Assembly (NCBI GenBank): GCA_041687395.1
Contig: JAWLCA010000021.1
Location: 1-64,000 of the forward strand
Direction of reading: 5' to 3'
DNA: 64,000 nt
Source of the DNA: JAWLCA01 sp041687395
GTDB lineage: Bacteria; Pseudomonadota; Alphaproteobacteria; Rhodobacterales; Rhodobacteraceae
In this document: positions 53,035-61,267 of the stretch, piece after piece
Position numbering within the stretch: the stretch's first letter is position 1
How the letters are laid out: each line of letters opens with the position of its first letter
Program-made: the position numbers and the translations under genes
Notes under the pieces: model-generated
The model's input: the letters and a program-made list of their open reading frames with translations, nothing else
Told to the model about the DNA's origin: nothing
Database searches by the model: none

Positions 53035-53089
53035 CGTGTGCACCCACATATGAGTCACGTGCATCTGCCGTGCATACCACTTGCATACG
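53035..53089 (+). repeat. Element D: five 11-bp phased units between convergent genes
   Basis: Units CGTGTGCACCC, ACATATGAGTC, ACGTGCATCTG, CCGTGCATACC and ACTTGCATACG step by exactly 11 bp from 53035, followed by TTG as in element C (13919-13973). Unit by unit it aligns with element C, yet the flanks are unrelated. It begins three bases after the oxidase stop codon. Confidence 0.65.
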
Positions 53090-53178
53090 TTGCGGCCGGC
53101 CCGGCGAGCCCGGCCGCAGCACTTTCAATGAAAGCAATGGGTTGAGGAAGTCGCCCCTGGAAGGCCGGCTGAAACGCC

Positions 53179-53213
53179 ATAGCACATCCGCGATATAGCG
53201 AATGTGCTATATC
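53179..53213 (-). terminator. Nested hairpins at the pyc 3' end
   Basis: Two alternative folds overlap here. ATAGCACAT pairs with ATGTGCTAT (53179-53187 and 53202-53210) with an inner CGC-GCG. GATATAGC also pairs with GCTATATC (53192-53199 and 53206-53213), directly abutting the pyc stop. No long T tract follows, so this is a weak terminator or a switch-like structure. Confidence 0.45.
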
Positions 53214-56200
53214 CTAGGCTTCGAACTCCACCAGCAGATCCTTGGCGTCGACCTGCGCGCCGGGCTGGACGTGCACCGCCTTGACCGTCGCGGCACGGTC
53301 GGCATACATGCCGGTCTCCATCTTCATCGCCTCGATCGTCAGAAGGAGATCGCCGGGCTTCACCTTCTGGCCTGCGCTGACGGCGACGCTGGCGATCACG
53401 CCGGGCATCGGCGCGCCGATGTGGGCGGGGTTGCTCTCCACGGCCTTGGGCTGGGCTTTCGTCGAGGATTTCACCTTGCGGTTGGGCACGCGGACGACGC
53501 GAGGTTGGCCGTTCAGTTCGAAGAAGACGCGCACGTCGCCCTTGTCATCGGTTTCGCCCACGGTCTGCAGGCGGATCTCCAGCGTCTTGCCGGGGTCGAT
53601 CTCGGCGGTGATCTCCTCTCCCGGCTCCATCCCGTAGAAGAAGGTGCGCGTGGGCAGAGTGCGGACCGGACCATAGGTGGCGTGGCGCTGGCGATATTCG
53701 GTGAAGACCTTGGGATACATCAGGTAGCCGTTCAGATCCTCGTCGTCGATCTGGACCTCGTGGCCCTCGTGATCCTCTCCGTTCTCGCCGCCCAGTTCCT
53801 CCATCGCGCGGGCGCGGGCGGCTTCCAGATCGACCGGCTTCAGCCGGGCGCCGGGGCGGTCGGTCAGTGGGGCCTCGCCCTTCAGGGCCTTCTTCACGAT
53901 GCCCGCCGGCCAGCCGCCGGGGGGCTGGCCGAGGTTGCCGCGCAGCATGTCGATGACGCTGTCGGGGAAATTCACGTCGGTGTCCGGGTCTTCGACCTGG
54001 GCGCGGGTTAGACCCTGCGCCACCATCATCAGCGCCATGTCGCCCACCACCTTGGAGGACGGCGTGACCTTCACGATGTCGCCGAACATCTGGTTCACGT
54101 CGGCATAGGTCTGGGCTACCTGATGCCACCGGTCCTCCAGCCCCATCGAGCGCGCCTGCGCCTTCAGGTTGGTGAACTGGCCGCCCGGCATCTCGTGCAG
54201 ATAGACCTCGGACGCAGGCGCCTGCAGGCCGGATTCGAAGGCCGCGTAGTGGCCGCGGACGGCCTCCCAATAGTTGGAGATCTCGCGGATCGCGCCGATG
54301 TCGAGGCCGGTGTCGCGGTCGGTGTTGCGCAACGCCTCCACAATGGAGCCGAGGGTGGGCTGGCTGGTGTTGCCCGACAGCGCGTCCATGGCGCAATCGA
54401 CTGCATCGACGCCGACCTCTGACGCCGCAAGGATCGTGGCGCCGCCCAATCCGCTGGTGTCGTGGGTGTGGAAGTGGATCGGCAGGCCGACCTCTTCCTT
54501 CAAGGTCTTGATCAGCACGCGGGCGGCGGCGGGTTTCAACAGGCCCGCCATGTCCTTCAGCCCGATGATATGCGCGCCGGCATCGCGCAGGTCTTTTCCA
54601 AGCTTTACATAGTATTGCAGGTCATACTTTGCGCGGTCCGGGTCGAGGATGTCGCCGGTATAGCAGATCGCGCCCTCGCAGATCTTGCCGGTGTCGATCA
54701 CCGCGTCCATGGCGACGCGCATGTTTTCGACCCAGTTGAGGCTGTCGAAGACGCGGAACACGTCCACCCCGGTTTCCGCCGCCTGCTTCACGAAGAACTG
54801 CACCACGTTGTCGGGATAGTTGGTGTAGCCCACGCCGTTCGAGGCGCGCAGCAGCATCTGCGTCATCAGGTTCGGCATCGCTGCGCGCAGGTCGCGCAGG
54901 CGCTGCCAGGGACATTCCTGCAGGAACCGATAGGCCACGTCGAAGGTGGCCCCGCCCCAGCATTCCACGCTGAACAGTTGCGGAAGGTTGGACGCATAGG
55001 CGGGGGCCACGCGGATCATGTCGAGGCTGCGCATCCGGGTCGCCAGAAGCGACTGGTGCCCGTCGCGCATGGTGGTGTCGGTGATCAGCACCTGTGGTTG
55101 GGCCGCCAGCCAGTCGGCCACGGCCTGGGCGCCCTGTTCCTCCAGCAGGTTTCGGGTGCCGGGGGCGGGATCGGCGCGAAGCTCTGGTGGCTTCGGCAGC
55201 TTGATCTCGGCATGGGGCAGCGGCCGGCCGGCGGTTTCGGGGTGTCCGTTGACGGTGATGTCGGCGATATAGGTCAGGATGCGTGTGGCGCGATCGCGCC
55301 TGCGTCGGAAATTGAAAAGCTCCGGCGTCTCGTCAATGAACTTGGTGTGGTAGGTGTTGTTCAGAAACGTCGGATGTTTCAACAGATTTTCGACGAAGGC
55401 GATGTTGGTGGACACGCCCCGGATGCGGAATTCCCGCAAGGCGCGATCGATGCGGGCGATCGCCATCTCGGGCGTGGGCGCCCAGGCGGTGACCTTTTCC
55501 AGAAGCGAATCGTAGTATCGGGTGATGACCGCGCCGCTGTAGGCGGTGCCGCCGTCCAGCCGGATGCCCATTCCCGTCGCCCCGCGATAGGCGGTGATGC
55601 GGCCGTAATCGGGGATGAAGTTGTTCTGTGGGTCTTCGGTGGTGATGCGGCACTGGATGGCGTGGCCGTTCAGGCGTACGTCGCCTTGGGCAGGGGCGCC
55701 GGTGGCTTCGGCGAGCGTCTTGCCTTCGGCGATCAGGATCTGGGCGCGGACGATGTCGATGCCCGTCACTTCCTCGGTGACGGTGTGTTCGACCTGGATG
55801 CGGGGGTTGACCTCGATGAAGTAGAATTTCTCTTCATCCATATCCATCAGGAATTCGATCGTGCCGGCGTTCTGGTAATCCACGGCGCGGGCGATCTTCA
55901 GGCCCAGTTCGCAGATCTCGGCGCGCTGTTCCTCCGTCAGGTAGGGGGCGGGGGCGCGTTCGACGACCTTCTGGCTGCGCCGCTGGACGGAGCAATCCCG
56001 CTCATAGAGGTGGTAGATCGTGCCGTGGCTGTCGCCAAGGATCTGCACCTCGACGTGCCGAGCGCGCAGGATCATCTTTTCCAGATAGCCCTCGCCGTTG
56101 CCGAAGGCAGCCTCGGCCTCGCGCCGGCCAGCACGGACCTTCTCGACCAGCTCCTCGGGGCCCATGATCGGGCGCATGCCCCGCCCGCCGCCGCCCCAGG

Positions 56201-56705
56201 ACGCCTTGAGCATCAGCGGATAGCCGGTCTCCTCGGCCTGGCGGGCGATTTCGTCCATGTCGTCGCCCAGCACCTCGGTCGCGGGGATCACCGGCACGCC
56301 CGCCTCGATCGCCACGCGGCGGGCGCTGGCCTTGTCGCCAAGGGCGCGCATCGTGTCGGCGCGCGGCCCGATGAAGGCGATGCCGGCGCGGTCGCAGGCG
56401 TCGACCAGATCGGGGTTTTCGGACAAGAGACCGTAGCCCGGGTGGATCGCATCGGCGCCGGAGAGGCGGGCGACGCGGATGATCTCGGGGATGGACAGGT
56501 AGGCCGCCACCGGGCCGAGCCCCTCGCCGATCCGGTAGGCCTCATCGGCCTTGAAGCGGTGGAGGCTCAGCTTGTCCTCTTCGGCGAAGACGGCGACGGT
56601 GCGTTTGCCCATCTCGTTCGCCGCGCGCATCACGCGGATTGCGATCTCGCCGCGATTGGCCACCAGGATCTTGCGGAATTCGGTGCTCTTGCTGGATTCG
56701 GGCAC
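53214..56705 (-). CDS. pyc: Pyruvate carboxylase
   Basis: A 1163-residue biotin enzyme that makes oxaloacetate from pyruvate. Domains in order: biotin carboxylase (about 10-460, with KILVANRGEIAIRVMRA, KASWGGGGRGMR and EVNPRIQVEHTVTEE), carboxyltransferase (about 545-850, ITDTTMRDGHQSLLATRMR), a PYC_OADA segment, and the C-terminal biotinyl domain with the biotinylated lysine in IEAMKMETG (about residue 1128). A GTG start has AGGAAAGG upstream. It supplies oxaloacetate alongside the ethylmalonyl-CoA route. Confidence 0.98.
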   Translation of the reverse strand: MPESSKSTEFRKILVANRGEIAIRVMRAANEMGKRTVAVFAEEDKLSLHRFKADEAYRIGEGLGPVAAYLSIPEIIRVARLSGADAIHPGYGLLSENPDLVDACDRAGIAFIGPRADTMRALGDKASARRVAIEAGVPVIPATEVLGDDMDEIARQAEETGYPLMLKASWGGGGRGMRPIMGPEELVEKVRAGRREAEAAFGNGEGYLEKMILRARHVEVQILGDSHGTIYHLYERDCSVQRRSQKVVERAPAPYLTEEQRAEICELGLKIARAVDYQNAGTIEFLMDMDEEKFYFIEVNPRIQVEHTVTEEVTGIDIVRAQILIAEGKTLAEATGAPAQGDVRLNGHAIQCRITTEDPQNNFIPDYGRITAYRGATGMGIRLDGGTAYSGAVITRYYDSLLEKVTAWAPTPEMAIARIDRALREFRIRGVSTNIAFVENLLKHPTFLNNTYHTKFIDETPELFNFRRRRDRATRILTYIADITVNGHPETAGRPLPHAEIKLPKPPELRADPAPGTRNLLEEQGAQAVADWLAAQPQVLITDTTMRDGHQSLLATRMRSLDMIRVAPAYASNLPQLFSVECWGGATFDVAYRFLQECPWQRLRDLRAAMPNLMTQMLLRASNGVGYTNYPDNVVQFFVKQAAETGVDVFRVFDSLNWVENMRVAMDAVIDTGKICEGAICYTGDILDPDRAKYDLQYYVKLGKDLRDAGAHIIGLKDMAGLLKPAAARVLIKTLKEEVGLPIHFHTHDTSGLGGATILAASEVGVDAVDCAMDALSGNTSQPTLGSIVEALRNTDRDTGLDIGAIREISNYWEAVRGHYAAFESGLQAPASEVYLHEMPGGQFTNLKAQARSMGLEDRWHQVAQTYADVNQMFGDIVKVTPSSKVVGDMALMMVAQGLTRAQVEDPDTDVNFPDSVIDMLRGNLGQPPGGWPAGIVKKALKGEAPLTDRPGARLKPVDLEAARARAMEELGGENGEDHEGHEVQIDDEDLNGYLMYPKVFTEYRQRHATYGPVRTLPTRTFFYGMEPGEEITAEIDPGKTLEIRLQTVGETDDKGDVRVFFELNGQPRVVRVPNRKVKSSTKAQPKAVESNPAHIGAPMPGVIASVAVSAGQKVKPGDLLLTIEAMKMETGMYADRAATVKAVHVQPGAQVDAKDLLVEFEA

Positions 56706-56753
56706 GGGCGATCCTTTCCTGCGGGCCCCCGAACAGGGGCGGACGGGAAAGTC

Positions 56754-57926
56754 TTAGGGCAGCGCGGCCGGATCGCCTAGCCCCCTGGCCGGAATTAGCC
56801 GCAATGCAGCATCAGCGGGCCGGGAAATGCCGATCTGCACCATGTTGGTCGCCAGATCGTCGCGCAGGATATGCAGGTAATGCGCCGCCCCGCGCGCCCC
56901 GAAGGCGCCAAGCGCATAGTGCCAGCCGCGGCCGATCATGGTGAAATCCGCTCCCAGCGCCAGCATCCGAAGCACGTCCAGCCCGCCCTCGACCGCGCCG
57001 TCGCAGATCAGCGGGTAGTCGGGGCCGACGGCGGCGCGGATCTCTGGCAGCACCTCCAGCGCGGCGGGCCCGCCGTCGAACTGCCGTCCGGCGTGGTTCG
57101 ACACCCAGACCGCATCGACGCCCGCCTGCTGCGCACGCGCCGCGACCTCGGCCTCCAGCACGCCCTTGATGATCAGCGGGCCGGACCATTCGTCGCGCAG
57201 GGCGGCCAGATAGTCCCAGTCGGGTGCGGCGCGCAGCAGGTAGCCCGCGTGAGACGTGGAGGAGGCGGGGCCTTCGGTCTTGAGGTATTCCTCCATCAGC
57301 CGCGGCCTGGGGATGCCGTTCTGCAGCGTCTCCAGCGCCCAGCGGGGGCAGAGCGCGGTTTGCAGCAGCATCCGCGGGGTCTTCTTCGGCGGAAAGGTCA
57401 GTTCGGCCCGGCGTTGGCGTTCGCGCCGCGAGGTGCCGGGAAGATCGACCGTCAGCACCATGACCCGGAAGCAGCTGTCACGGGCCCGGCGCAGGATGTC
57501 GCGGCGGATTTCCGGGTCGGTTGGCGGGTAAAGCTGGAACCAGCCCATGTCGCCCGCCAAGGGGCCCACCTCTTCCGGCAGGCGGCTGGCCGAGGTGGAA
57601 TAACCGTAGGGCAGGCGTTCGGCCGCGCCGAGCCGGGCGAGCGCCTGTTCCGCGCCGGGCCAGATCAGGCCCGACATGCCCACCGGCGAGATGCCCACTG
57701 GCAGGGAATAGTCGGTGCCGAGGAACCGCGTCGTCATGTCCGGGGTAATTCGGCCGCGCAGCGCGGCCGGGCGCAGGCGGATGGTATCGAGGACGGTGCG
57801 GTTGCGCGCTTTTGCAGATTCGGTGCCGGTGGCGCTGTCGAGGTATTCCCAGACGAAATGCGGCACCCGGCGGCGGCAGCGCGCGCGCAAGTCAGAGAGT
57901 GCGGGAAAGGCGTTATCAAGGTCCAC
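56754..57926 (-). CDS. FMN-dependent alpha-hydroxyacid dehydrogenase (LldD-like)
   Basis: A 390-residue member of the lactate/glycolate oxidase family. FMN and substrate residues are seen in VPHFVWEYLDSATG, LPVGISPVGMSGLIWPGAE, WFQLYPPTDPEI, LIIKGVLEAEVA and WVSNHAGRQFDGG (catalytic histidine). Lactate dehydrogenase is likely but glycolate or mandelate cannot be excluded. It begins with GTG at 57926 and is 48 bases upstream of pyc on the same strand, which suits lactate entering as pyruvate. Confidence 0.9.
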   Translation of the reverse strand: MDLDNAFPALSDLRARCRRRVPHFVWEYLDSATGTESAKARNRTVLDTIRLRPAALRGRITPDMTTRFLGTDYSLPVGISPVGMSGLIWPGAEQALARLGAAERLPYGYSTSASRLPEEVGPLAGDMGWFQLYPPTDPEIRRDILRRARDSCFRVMVLTVDLPGTSRRERQRRAELTFPPKKTPRMLLQTALCPRWALETLQNGIPRPRLMEEYLKTEGPASSTSHAGYLLRAAPDWDYLAALRDEWSGPLIIKGVLEAEVAARAQQAGVDAVWVSNHAGRQFDGGPAALEVLPEIRAAVGPDYPLICDGAVEGGLDVLRMLALGADFTMIGRGWHYALGAFGARGAAHYLHILRDDLATNMVQIGISRPADAALRLIPARGLGDPAALP

Positions 57927-57964
57927 GCCTGCTGCTTAGCGATGCTGACGGGCAGGAAAAAGCC

Positions 57965-57979
57965 GAACAATACAAGAAC
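57965..57979 (+). promoter_or_regulatory. LexA-type SOS box upstream of uvrD
   Basis: GAAC-AATACAA-GAAC is a perfect GAAC-N7-GAAC, the reverse of the GTTC-N7-GTTC LexA operator known in Rhodobacter and other alphaproteobacteria. It is 40 bases before the uvrD ATG. This fits DNA-damage induction of the helicase. Confidence 0.65.
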
Positions 57980-58019
57980 AAACCTTCCCTTTGCCGGGAC
58001 GGTCCATTACTATCCCCCT

Positions 58020-60368
58020 ATGAACCGATTTGACGACGCAGATGCCTTCGAAGGTGCCTCGCTGTCGGAGCGTGCCATGGCGGCGCGGCCGGCGCGTTAT
58101 CTTGAGGATTTGAACCCGGCTCAACTTACGGCGGTGCAGACGCTAGACGGTCCGCTTCTGATGCTGGCGGGGGCAGGGACGGGAAAGACCAAGGCGCTAA
58201 TGGCGCGGGTCGCGCACATAATTACGCTTCGCCGTGCGAGATCTAACGAGATCCTTGCCGTGACCTTCACGAACAAGGCTGCACGCGAAATGAAGGATCG
58301 CCTTTCCAAGACGCCATTCGCTTTGCCTGAACCGATAAAGTGGATGGGCACTTTTCACGCGCTTTCGGTCAAGATTCTGCGCCGGCATGCGGAACTGGTC
58401 GGGTTGAAGTCGAACTTCACGATTTTGGATACCGACGACCAGATCCGGCTGATGAAGCAGCTCATCGTGGCCGAGAACATTGACGAAAAACGCTGGCCGG
58501 CGCGGATGTTGGCCGGCATCATCGACGGCTGGAAGAACCGCGCGATCCGCCCGGAAAAGGTGCCGGCGGCCGAGGCCGGGGCCTTCAACAATCGCGGGGC
58601 GGAGTTGTATGCGGCCTATCAGGAGCGTCTGCGCACCCTGAACGCTACCGATTTCGGCGACCTGCTGCTGCACTGCCTGACGATATTCCAGACCCACCCG
58701 GATGTGCTGGAGCAATACCAGCGTTGGTTCCGCTACATTCTGGTGGACGAGTATCAGGACACCAACATCGCGCAATACATGTGGCTACGGCTGCTGGCGC
58801 AGGGGCATCGCAACATCTGCTGCGTGGGCGACGACGACCAGTCGATCTATGGCTGGCGCGGCGCCGAGGTGGGCAACATCCTGCGGTTCGAAAAGGATTT
58901 TCCCGGCGCAGTGGTGGTGCGGCTGGAGCAGAACTATCGCTCGACCGAACATATCCTGTCGGCCGCGTCGGGGGTGATCGCGGCCAACCGGGATAGACTG
59001 GGCAAGACCCTGTGGACTGAGGCCGAGGGCGGCGAGAAGGTCCGCCTGATCGGCCATTGGGACGGCGAGGAAGAGGCGCGCTGGATCGGCGACGAGATCG
59101 AGGCACTGGAAAAGGGCAGCCGCGGCATGGACGCGGTCAGCCCCGACGGCATGGCGATCCTTGTGCGGGCCAGCCACCAGATGCGCGCCTTCGAGGACCG
59201 GTTCCTGACTATCGGCCTGCCCTATAGGGTGATCGGCGGCCCGCGATTCTACGAGCGGTTGGAGATCCGCGACGCCATGGCCTATTTTCGCCTGGCGGTC
59301 AGCCCGGCAGACGATCTGGCGTTCGAGCGGATCGTGAACACGCCTAAGCGGGGCTTGGGCGACAAGGCGCAGCAGACGATCCAGCGGATGGCGCGCGCGA
59401 ACGGCGTTCCGCTGATCGAGGGCGCGCGGCTCACGGTGCAGTTGGGAGAGATCGGCGGCAAGGGCGCGGCAGAGCTGAAGCGGCTGGTCGAGGCCCTGGG
59501 GCGCTGGCATGCCCGTGCCCTGGACAGCCGCGAAAGCCATATCGAACTGGCCGAGACGATTCTGGACGAGAGCGGCTACACGGCGATGTGGCAGGCCGAG
59601 AAGACGCCCGAGGCGCCGGGGCGGCTGGAAAACCTGAAAGAACTGGTGAAGGCCCTGGAAAGCTTCGAGAATCTGCAGGGGTTTCTGGAGCATGTCAGCC
59701 TGATCATGGACAACGAGAGCGACGATTCGGGCGCCAAGGTCAGCATCATGACGTTGCACGCGGCCAAGGGGCTGGAGTTTCCGGTCGTCTTCCTTCCGGG
59801 ATGGGAGGACGGGCTGTTCCCCAGCCAGCGCAGCATGGACGAAAGCGGGCTGAAGGCCGTCGAGGAAGAGCGGCGGCTGGCTTATGTCGGCATCACCCGG
59901 GCCGAACGGCTGTGCACGATTTCCTTTGCCGCGAACCGAAGGGTCTATGGCCAGTGGCAATCGCAGCTGCCCAGCCGCTTCATCGACGAGTTGCCTCCCG
60001 AGCACGTCGAGGTGCTGACCCCGCCGGGGCTCTACGGTGGCGGCTACGGGGCGGCGGCGCCCTCCAGCCTGGAAACCCGCGCGGCGCGGGCGGATGTCTA
60101 CAACTCGCCCGGTTGGCGGCGGTTGCAGGAGCGGGCCAGCCAGCGCCCGGTGGCGCAACCGCGCGAGGCGCGCGAGGTCGTGATCGACCTTGATGCCGTG
60201 TCGGCCTTCACCGAGGGCGACCGGGTGTTCCACCAGAAATTCGGCTACGGCACGGTGAGCGCCATCGAGGGCGACAAGCTGGACGTTGCGTTCGACAAGG
60301 CAGGGTCCAAGAAGTTGGTCGCGCGGTTCGTCACCTCGGCCGAAAGCGCCGACGACATCCCGTTCTGA
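58020..60368 (+). CDS. uvrD: UvrD-family DNA helicase II
   Basis: A 782-residue superfamily 1 helicase working 3' to 5' in excision and mismatch repair. Walker A is AGAGTGKT at residues 50-57. Motifs II and III read ILVDEYQDTN and CVGDDDQSIYGWRG, and VSIMTLHAAKGLEFPVVFLPGWEDG and RLAYVGITRAER are later motifs. A C-terminal Tudor-like domain starts near GDRVFHQKFGYGTVSAI. A LexA-type box lies upstream. Confidence 0.96.
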   Translation: MNRFDDADAFEGASLSERAMAARPARYLEDLNPAQLTAVQTLDGPLLMLAGAGTGKTKALMARVAHIITLRRARSNEILAVTFTNKAAREMKDRLSKTPFALPEPIKWMGTFHALSVKILRRHAELVGLKSNFTILDTDDQIRLMKQLIVAENIDEKRWPARMLAGIIDGWKNRAIRPEKVPAAEAGAFNNRGAELYAAYQERLRTLNATDFGDLLLHCLTIFQTHPDVLEQYQRWFRYILVDEYQDTNIAQYMWLRLLAQGHRNICCVGDDDQSIYGWRGAEVGNILRFEKDFPGAVVVRLEQNYRSTEHILSAASGVIAANRDRLGKTLWTEAEGGEKVRLIGHWDGEEEARWIGDEIEALEKGSRGMDAVSPDGMAILVRASHQMRAFEDRFLTIGLPYRVIGGPRFYERLEIRDAMAYFRLAVSPADDLAFERIVNTPKRGLGDKAQQTIQRMARANGVPLIEGARLTVQLGEIGGKGAAELKRLVEALGRWHARALDSRESHIELAETILDESGYTAMWQAEKTPEAPGRLENLKELVKALESFENLQGFLEHVSLIMDNESDDSGAKVSIMTLHAAKGLEFPVVFLPGWEDGLFPSQRSMDESGLKAVEEERRLAYVGITRAERLCTISFAANRRVYGQWQSQLPSRFIDELPPEHVEVLTPPGLYGGGYGAAAPSSLETRAARADVYNSPGWRRLQERASQRPVAQPREAREVVIDLDAVSAFTEGDRVFHQKFGYGTVSAIEGDKLDVAFDKAGSKKLVARFVTSAESADDIPF

Positions 60369-60379
60369 ACGACGCCGTC

Positions 60380-60421
60380 TGGAAAAAGAAACGGCGACAC
60401 CGGGGGAGGACCGGTGCCGCC
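60380..60421 (-). terminator. Terminator closing the CcsR-like array
   Basis: The last hairpin of the array (arms 60411-60421 and 60393-60403, loop TCCTCCC on the minus strand) is followed by GTTTCTTTTTCC. One pair is G-U. It is the only hairpin of the array followed by a clear T tract, so the whole transcript probably ends here. Confidence 0.8.
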
Positions 60422-60460
60422 GCTGGACTGCGCGCACCCCGGGAGGAGGATAGGGCGGCG
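60393..60460 (-). ncRNA. CcsR-like sRNA, unit 4 (distal)
   Basis: Two hairpins in minus-strand order. The first (about 60460-60432) presents CCTCCTCCC with a stem broken by an internal loop. The second (60421-60393) has a shortened loop TCCTCCC and acts as terminator. It is the most degenerate unit of the array. Confidence 0.7.
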
Positions 60461-60493
60461 CATCTGTGCCGGGCCTCTCGGCCCGAAACCTGT

Positions 60494-60562
60494 GGCGGCG
60501 ACGCAGGGAGGAGGAGAGCGCCGCCGCCGTTCACATCGACCCCAGGGAGGAGGAGGGGGTCG
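60494..60562 (-). ncRNA. CcsR-like sRNA, unit 3
   Basis: Hairpin 60562-60537 (7 bp) and hairpin 60528-60494 (11 bp, one G-U) each hold CTCCTCCTCCC in the loop on the minus strand. This two-hairpin design with pyrimidine loops is that of the Rhodobacter CcsR RNAs. Confidence 0.8.
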
Positions 60563-60597
60563 CTGCAACCTTTGGACCTTTCGGCCCGGTATCTGGT

Positions 60598-60667
60598 GGC
60601 GACGGTGCCAGGGAGGAGGAGAGGCACCGCCGCCGGTAGCATCAGCCCCAGGGAGGAGGAGGGGGCT
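60598..60667 (-). ncRNA. CcsR-like sRNA, unit 2
   Basis: Hairpin 60667-60644 (6 bp) and hairpin 60634-60598 (12 bp with one G-U) each hold CTCCTCCTCCC in the loop on the minus strand. A 52-base spacer separates it from unit 1. Confidence 0.8.
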
Positions 60668-60719
60668 TTTGCATCTGTGTGGAGCCGCGCCAGCTAGGGC
60701 CGAAACTCCGGAAGAAAAG

Positions 60720-60793
60720 GGCGGCGATGCGAGGGAGGAGGAGAGGCATCGCCGCCAAAGTCAGAAGGCCCAGGGAGGAGGAGAGGGCCCTCT
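60720..60793 (-). ncRNA. CcsR-like sRNA, unit 1 (nearest the DUF1127 gene)
   Basis: Hairpin 60793-60763 (9 bp, one G-U) and hairpin 60756-60720 (perfect 11 bp) hold CTCCTCCTCCC in the loops on the minus strand. It starts eight bases after the DUF1127 stop, so it is cut from the same transcript if processed as in Rhodobacter. Confidence 0.85.
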
Positions 60794-60801
60794 GTCGAAA
60801 C

Positions 60802-61017
60802 TCACTTGCCGTAGGCGGCCTCCATCGCGATGCGCGAAATCATCGAGCGATTGATGCCGAGGTCGTTCAACTCACGCGTCGACAGCGCGCTCAGCTCGCG
60901 CACTGTCTGGCGATAGATCCGACGCTTTTCCAGCGCCCGGCTCCAGGACGCGATCGTATCGGAAACCCGCCCGCCGCTTGGCAGAACGCCCGAGATCATG
61001 TTCAGTGCCTGTGCCAT
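60802..61017 (-). CDS. ccaF1: Small DUF1127 protein, CcaF1-like
   Basis: A 71-residue basic protein. The C-terminal DUF1127 motif is RQTVRELSALSTRELNDLGINRSMISRIAMEAAYGK in consecutive pieces ELSALSTRELNDLGI and SRIAMEA. Of several in-frame ATGs, the one at 61017 gives the usual length and has AAGGCAAGGAC upstream. In Rhodobacter sphaeroides a DUF1127 protein (CcaF1) is encoded just before CcsR1-4 and affects RNA maturation and turnover. The same order here supports the same role. Confidence 0.9.
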   Translation of the reverse strand: MAQALNMISGVLPSGGRVSDTIASWSRALEKRRIYRQTVRELSALSTRELNDLGINRSMISRIAMEAAYGK

Positions 61018-61070
61018 GTCCTTGCCTTTCGTCATGTCTGGTGCGGCTCTTTCTGTCCGCTGGTAGCCCA

Positions 61071-61098
61071 AACATAGGACAATGCTGCACCTGCACAA
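61071..61098 (-). promoter_or_regulatory. Candidate heat-shock-type promoter for DUF1127/CcsR
   Basis: On the minus strand TTGTGC (61098-61093) and CCTATGTT (61078-61071) are separated by 14 bases, closer to RpoH-type than to sigma-70 spacing. The Rhodobacter locus is driven by RpoHI/RpoHII. Pattern match only. Confidence 0.45.
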
Positions 61099-61267
61099 TG
61101 CTTCTGTCAATCAATGCTGCCATGCAGAAAACGCATATCGATGAAGCGATCATTTTTCAGGCATGACGCAGGGTTAGCGCCTGTAATGGCGGCGGATCGA
61201 GAAACCGCCCTTGCCCCGTGGTGACATTGGGAACACCTTGCCCGCCAAATGGGCGAAAGGTGAATGG

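Noticed and set aside
54462..56780. A 772-residue open frame antisense to pyc, and a 650-residue one antisense to rpsA (7540-9492)
   Set aside because: Both are shadows of high-GC coding strands: histidine- and arginine-rich, with no family pattern, lying exactly over well-recognised genes.
60400..60790. Repeat cluster that might be called a CRISPR array
   Set aside because: The repeated GGGAGGAGG lies in hairpin loops with pairing stems, spacing is irregular, and no cas genes are near; it fits CcsR RNAs.
60414..60854. Plus-strand open frames over the CcsR region
   Set aside because: Products are low-complexity and follow the sRNA repeat pattern; no ribosome site or family.
61082..61110. 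TTGACA on the minus strand as the -35 of the DUF1127 promoter
   Set aside because: At a 17-base spacer the -10 would be CAGCAT, a poor match; the TTGTGC/CCTATGTT pair is better.
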